In this document: in pieces, positions 61,558 through 64,000 of the stretch | Numbering within the stretch: the stretch's first letter is position 1 | Layout of the letters: each line of letters opens with the position of its first letter | Assembly: GCF_030270605.1 (NCBI RefSeq) | Contig: NZ_BSYJ01000005.1 | Coordinates: 242,100-306,099 of the forward strand | Direction: 5' to 3' | Source: Biformimicrobium ophioploci | Lineage (GTDB): Bacteria; Pseudomonadota; Gammaproteobacteria; Pseudomonadales; Cellvibrionaceae | Length of the DNA: 64,000 nt | Made by a program: the position numbers and the translations under genes | Notes under the pieces: model-generated | Databases searched by the model: none | What the model was told of the DNA's origin: nothing | The model's input: the letters and a program-made list of their open reading frames with translations, nothing else

Positions 61558-62784
61558 ATGAAAAAGATTCTTGTACTTGGTGGCGACGGCTTTTGCGGAT
61601 GGCCGACGGCACTTCATTTGTCCAAGCATGGCCACGAGGTGGTTATCGTAGACAACCTTTCTCGCCGAAATATTGACAACGAGCTTGGCGTCTCATCTCT
61701 TACGCCTATTGCCTCAATGGAACGTCGTCTGGATTGCTGGAAGGAGGTCTCCGGTAAAACCATCCGCTTCCACAATATTGATCTTGCACATGAATATAGG
61801 GATTTTCTTGACCTGGTACTCGCTTACGAACCGCATACAATAATTCACTTTGCGGAACAACGCGCAGCGCCCTATTCGATGAAATCCGCAAAGCATAAAA
61901 TCTATACTGTAGACAACAATCTGAACGCAACACACAATGTGCTAGCTGCAATTGTTGAGAGCGGCCTGGATATTCACCTGGTACATTTGGGAACTATGGG
62001 TGTTTATGGCTACGGCACTGCCGGCATGAAAATCCCTGAAGGCTACTTAACTGTCAAGATTGAAAACGATTCCGGCGCTGAGGTAGAAAAAGAAATTCTG
62101 TATCCGGTAAATCCAGGCAGTATTTACCATATGACCAAGACGCAGGACCAACTGTTCTTCGCCTATTACAATAAGAATGACGGTCTTCGCATCACCGACC
62201 TCCACCAAGGCATTGTATGGGGCACCAACTCGGAAGAAACAAGCCTACATGACGACCTGGTGAACCGGTTCGACTATGATGGTGACTACGGTACGGTTCT
62301 TAATCGATTCGTAATGCAAGCTGCCGTAGACCACCCCCTCACAGTGCATGGTACCGGAGGTCAAACAAGGGCATTTATTCACATTAAGGACACCGTACAG
62401 TGTCTGCGACTGGCAGTCGAAAACGAACCTGAGAAAGGCGAAAAAGTCCGAATCTTCAACCAGATGACAGAGACGCACCGTGTACGGGATCTCGCGAAGC
62501 TCGTTGCCGACGCATCCGGCGCAGAAGTGAACTTTGTTAACAACCCCAGAAATGAAGCCGACGAAAACGACCTATTCGTGGCGAACGACTGCTTCCTACA
62601 GATGGGACTCAAGCCGACTTATCTTTCGGAGGGCCTGTTAGCCGAAGTTAATGAAATCGCCAAGAAATATGAATCGCGTTGCGACCACTCGAAAATCCCC
62701 TGCGTTTCCTATTGGACCAACGAACAAAAACAAGGGAAAACTAACGAAGAGAAGGATAATACAAATCTCTCATTAACCTCTTAA
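61558..62784 (+). CDS. UDP-sulfoquinovose synthase (SqdB/SQD1-like)
   Basis: A 408-residue extended SDR. The N-terminus KKILVLGGDGFCGWPTALHL, then VDNLSRRNIDNELGVSSLTP, IIHFAEQRAAPYSMKS and the catalytic T146 (HLGTMGVYGYG), Y190 and K194 (SIYHMTKTQDQLFF) match the SQD1/SqdB enzymes, which join sulfite to UDP-glucose to give UDP-sulfoquinovose. The C-terminal NNPRNEADENDLFVANDCF is also typical. The ATG at 61558 follows AAGGAG. No sqdD or sqdX lipid-transferase gene is nearby. It is more G+C-rich than its neighbours, closer to the housekeeping genes. Confidence 0.88.
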   Translation: MKKILVLGGDGFCGWPTALHLSKHGHEVVIVDNLSRRNIDNELGVSSLTPIASMERRLDCWKEVSGKTIRFHNIDLAHEYRDFLDLVLAYEPHTIIHFAEQRAAPYSMKSAKHKIYTVDNNLNATHNVLAAIVESGLDIHLVHLGTMGVYGYGTAGMKIPEGYLTVKIENDSGAEVEKEILYPVNPGSIYHMTKTQDQLFFAYYNKNDGLRITDLHQGIVWGTNSEETSLHDDLVNRFDYDGDYGTVLNRFVMQAAVDHPLTVHGTGGQTRAFIHIKDTVQCLRLAVENEPEKGEKVRIFNQMTETHRVRDLAKLVADASGAEVNFVNNPRNEADENDLFVANDCFLQMGLKPTYLSEGLLAEVNEIAKKYESRCDHSKIPCVSYWTNEQKQGKTNEEKDNTNLSLTS

Positions 62785-62798
62785 TAGATATCTGTATT

Positions 62799-62819
62799 GG
62801 GCTGAGTATCACTCAGCCC
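62799..62819 (+). terminator. Hairpin between sqdB-like gene and sulfotransferase
   Basis: GGGCTGAG, loop TATCA, CTCAGCCC: a perfect 8-bp stem 15 bases after the stop. Only weak T content follows, so it may be an attenuator or a 3'-end stabiliser. Confidence 0.45.
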
Positions 62820-62841
62820 TGATCCTCGAGTATATATTCCT

Positions 62842-63810
62842 ATGAACAAGTCATTTACTTTTCAGCAAGAAATTAATTGGTACTGTCATCCCGCGCGTAA
62901 GGCAAAGCTCCTATATTGGCAAAATCCAAAAGTTGGATGCTCAAGCATAAAAAAATCTCTATGGAAGAACGAGAGTGGTAGCGCACCCGGCAACGCCCAC
63001 ATACGAGGCCAGTCTCCCTTCCCGCTAATGTCGAGTGAAAACAGCTGTGAGTTTAAAGATTTTAAGCTGTTTACATATGTTCGAAACCCCTTTAGCCGCA
63101 TACTATCAGCCTATCTTGATAAAATCGGCAAAGGATCCGACAGACATATCTGGCGACCATTTTGCCAACAATTTTCACTACCACGCGCTACAACCAAAGA
63201 ACAATTTTCATTCAAGGATTTTCTAAAAAAAATAAGATCTACACATCCAAGCAATTTAGACCCACACTTCAGGCCTCAATTCAATGGATTGCTCCCACAT
63301 GTTCTTTCATATGACTTTATCGGCTTTTTGGAAACAAAAGGTAGCATTGAAGAATTTCTATCCTCTCACTCGGTGGACTATGTTCATAGTGCACCTCACT
63401 CAAGAGGAAGCAATAAAAAAATAGGCGATTACTACAGCCAAGAAGAGGTAGACCTTGTGCTGGACATCTATGAGAAAGACTTCGATCATTTTGGTTATTC
63501 TACAGCTCTATCAGACTACGCCTCACCAGGAAAATTGACAAGCCTCGCCAATAGTGGCCTCGTCCATCCCTCACAAATCTTCGAGGACTTTGAAGGGTTC
63601 CTGAATCGTGATGCCATCGAGCCTCACTCAAGCTCCTTTCATAAATTAAGTAGTTTCGACAGTGATCGCCGAAAGGTGGAGTTCTTAAAAGGATTCATAA
63701 AAAATTGTGGCGCTATCAATAGTAGCGTATTCATAAAGGAAGCGATAAACATACTTAACGCTAACCACGAACTAGCCACAATGAAGCTACTCTTAGAACG
63801 AGTCGACTAA
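62842..63810 (+). CDS. PAPS-dependent carbohydrate sulfotransferase (Sulfotransfer_2-like)
   Basis: A 322-residue protein with the 5'-phosphosulfate loop QNPKVGCSSIKKSL (about 27-40) and the 3'-phosphate loop FTYVRNPFSRILSAYLDKI (about 77-95), the two PAPS-binding sites of HNK-1/chondroitin-type Golgi sulfotransferases and their bacterial relatives. It would transfer sulfate from PAPS to a sugar hydroxyl. No signal peptide or membrane helix is seen, as expected for a cytoplasmic PAPS user. It contains an A8 run (63225-63232). The start has no strong ribosome-binding site. Confidence 0.82.
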   Translation: MNKSFTFQQEINWYCHPARKAKLLYWQNPKVGCSSIKKSLWKNESGSAPGNAHIRGQSPFPLMSSENSCEFKDFKLFTYVRNPFSRILSAYLDKIGKGSDRHIWRPFCQQFSLPRATTKEQFSFKDFLKKIRSTHPSNLDPHFRPQFNGLLPHVLSYDFIGFLETKGSIEEFLSSHSVDYVHSAPHSRGSNKKIGDYYSQEEVDLVLDIYEKDFDHFGYSTALSDYASPGKLTSLANSGLVHPSQIFEDFEGFLNRDAIEPHSSSFHKLSSFDSDRRKVEFLKGFIKNCGAINSSVFIKEAINILNANHELATMKLLLERVD

Positions 63811-64000
63811 TTGCTGCCGTCTGCATCAGGCCCTACACTGGTTGACGCACTTTTCGGGTGGCAAAAAACTAAATTTCTGGTTTACACATAAACATCAGTC
63901 ATTCATTGGCGAGCACATGCCCGCCAATGAGCCCTGAAATTTGGCAGGCCCCTAGTATCCTAGACACTCTTTAGCGTTACAATAACGCCAAAAGAGGCGT
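63811..64000. other. Right-hand noncoding end
   Basis: No gene is seen. Hairpins CATTGGCG/CGCCAATG (63904-63929), GCGTTA/TAACGC (63974-63988) and ACGCC/GGCGT at the very edge overlap one another in part. These may be transcription-end structures of the sulfotransferase gene; the last one is cut by the window. Confidence 0.4.

Overview
The window looks like a chromosomal segment of a marine gammaproteobacterium, most plausibly of the Cellvibrionales (Microbulbifer-like). This is inferred from gene order, from the RNase E, PilZ and large NAD-glutamate dehydrogenase proteins, and from the large TonB-dependent receptor; no database comparison was possible. Most of it is moderately GC-rich, densely coding and ordinary housekeeping.

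Layout. (1) 0.2-9.7 kb: an accessory metabolic block holding a TonB-dependent receptor, an FAD amine oxidoreductase and a divergent glutamine-synthetase-like gamma-glutamylating enzyme, an alanine/Na+ symporter, a D-cysteine desulfhydrase-type PLP enzyme, a yajC without secDF, and a minimal AraC-type regulator. (2) 9.9-13.9 kb: bcp, a DUF2244 gene, mdh, a dimeric-type dUTPase and tatD. (3) 14-25.9 kb: the classic pilZ-holB-tmk-mltG-pabC-fabF-acpP-fabG-fabD-plsX-rpmF-yceD block, read right to left, then maf, a HAD phosphatase and rluC. (4) 25.9-29.9 kb: rne with a very long, hairpin-rich leader, then tRNA-Ser(UGA) followed by a repeat-rich noncoding stretch. (5) 30-41.6 kb: a clsB/ybhP-like pair, a DegP-like protease without a signal peptide, a lipoprotein cytochrome c, yccA, tusDCB and tusE, trmA, rlmKL, rmf and pyrD. 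(6) 41.6-46.5 kb: the giant glutamate dehydrogenase gdhB. (7) 46.9-54.2 kb: a complete MoxR/Bat operon (MoxR, DUF58, DUF4381, two VWA proteins, BatD). (8) 54.3-63.8 kb: a surface-glycan locus, clearly more A+T-rich from about 56.3 kb on: rfbB-rfbA-rfbC, an SDR epimerase/reductase, two glycosyltransferases, a PAPS-reductase-like gene, a UDP-sulfoquinovose synthase (sqdB-like) and a PAPS-dependent sulfotransferase.

The most interesting part is the right-hand locus. A CysH-type reductase (sulfite producer), an SQD1/SqdB-type enzyme (sulfite plus UDP-glucose to UDP-sulfoquinovose) and a sulfotransferase lie side by side among glycosyltransferases and dTDP-sugar genes. No SQDG synthase (sqdD/sqdX) is visible. 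This suggests a surface polysaccharide carrying a sulfonated sugar and possibly sulfate esters, rather than only a sulfolipid. A run of nine G just before the start codon of the epimerase gene may make part of the locus variable. Other noteworthy items are four helically phased TTCGAA-like boxes upstream of the TonB receptor, the structured rne leader, the GAA-triloop mini-hairpin repeats after the tRNA, and the glutamine-rich tail of the BatB-like protein.
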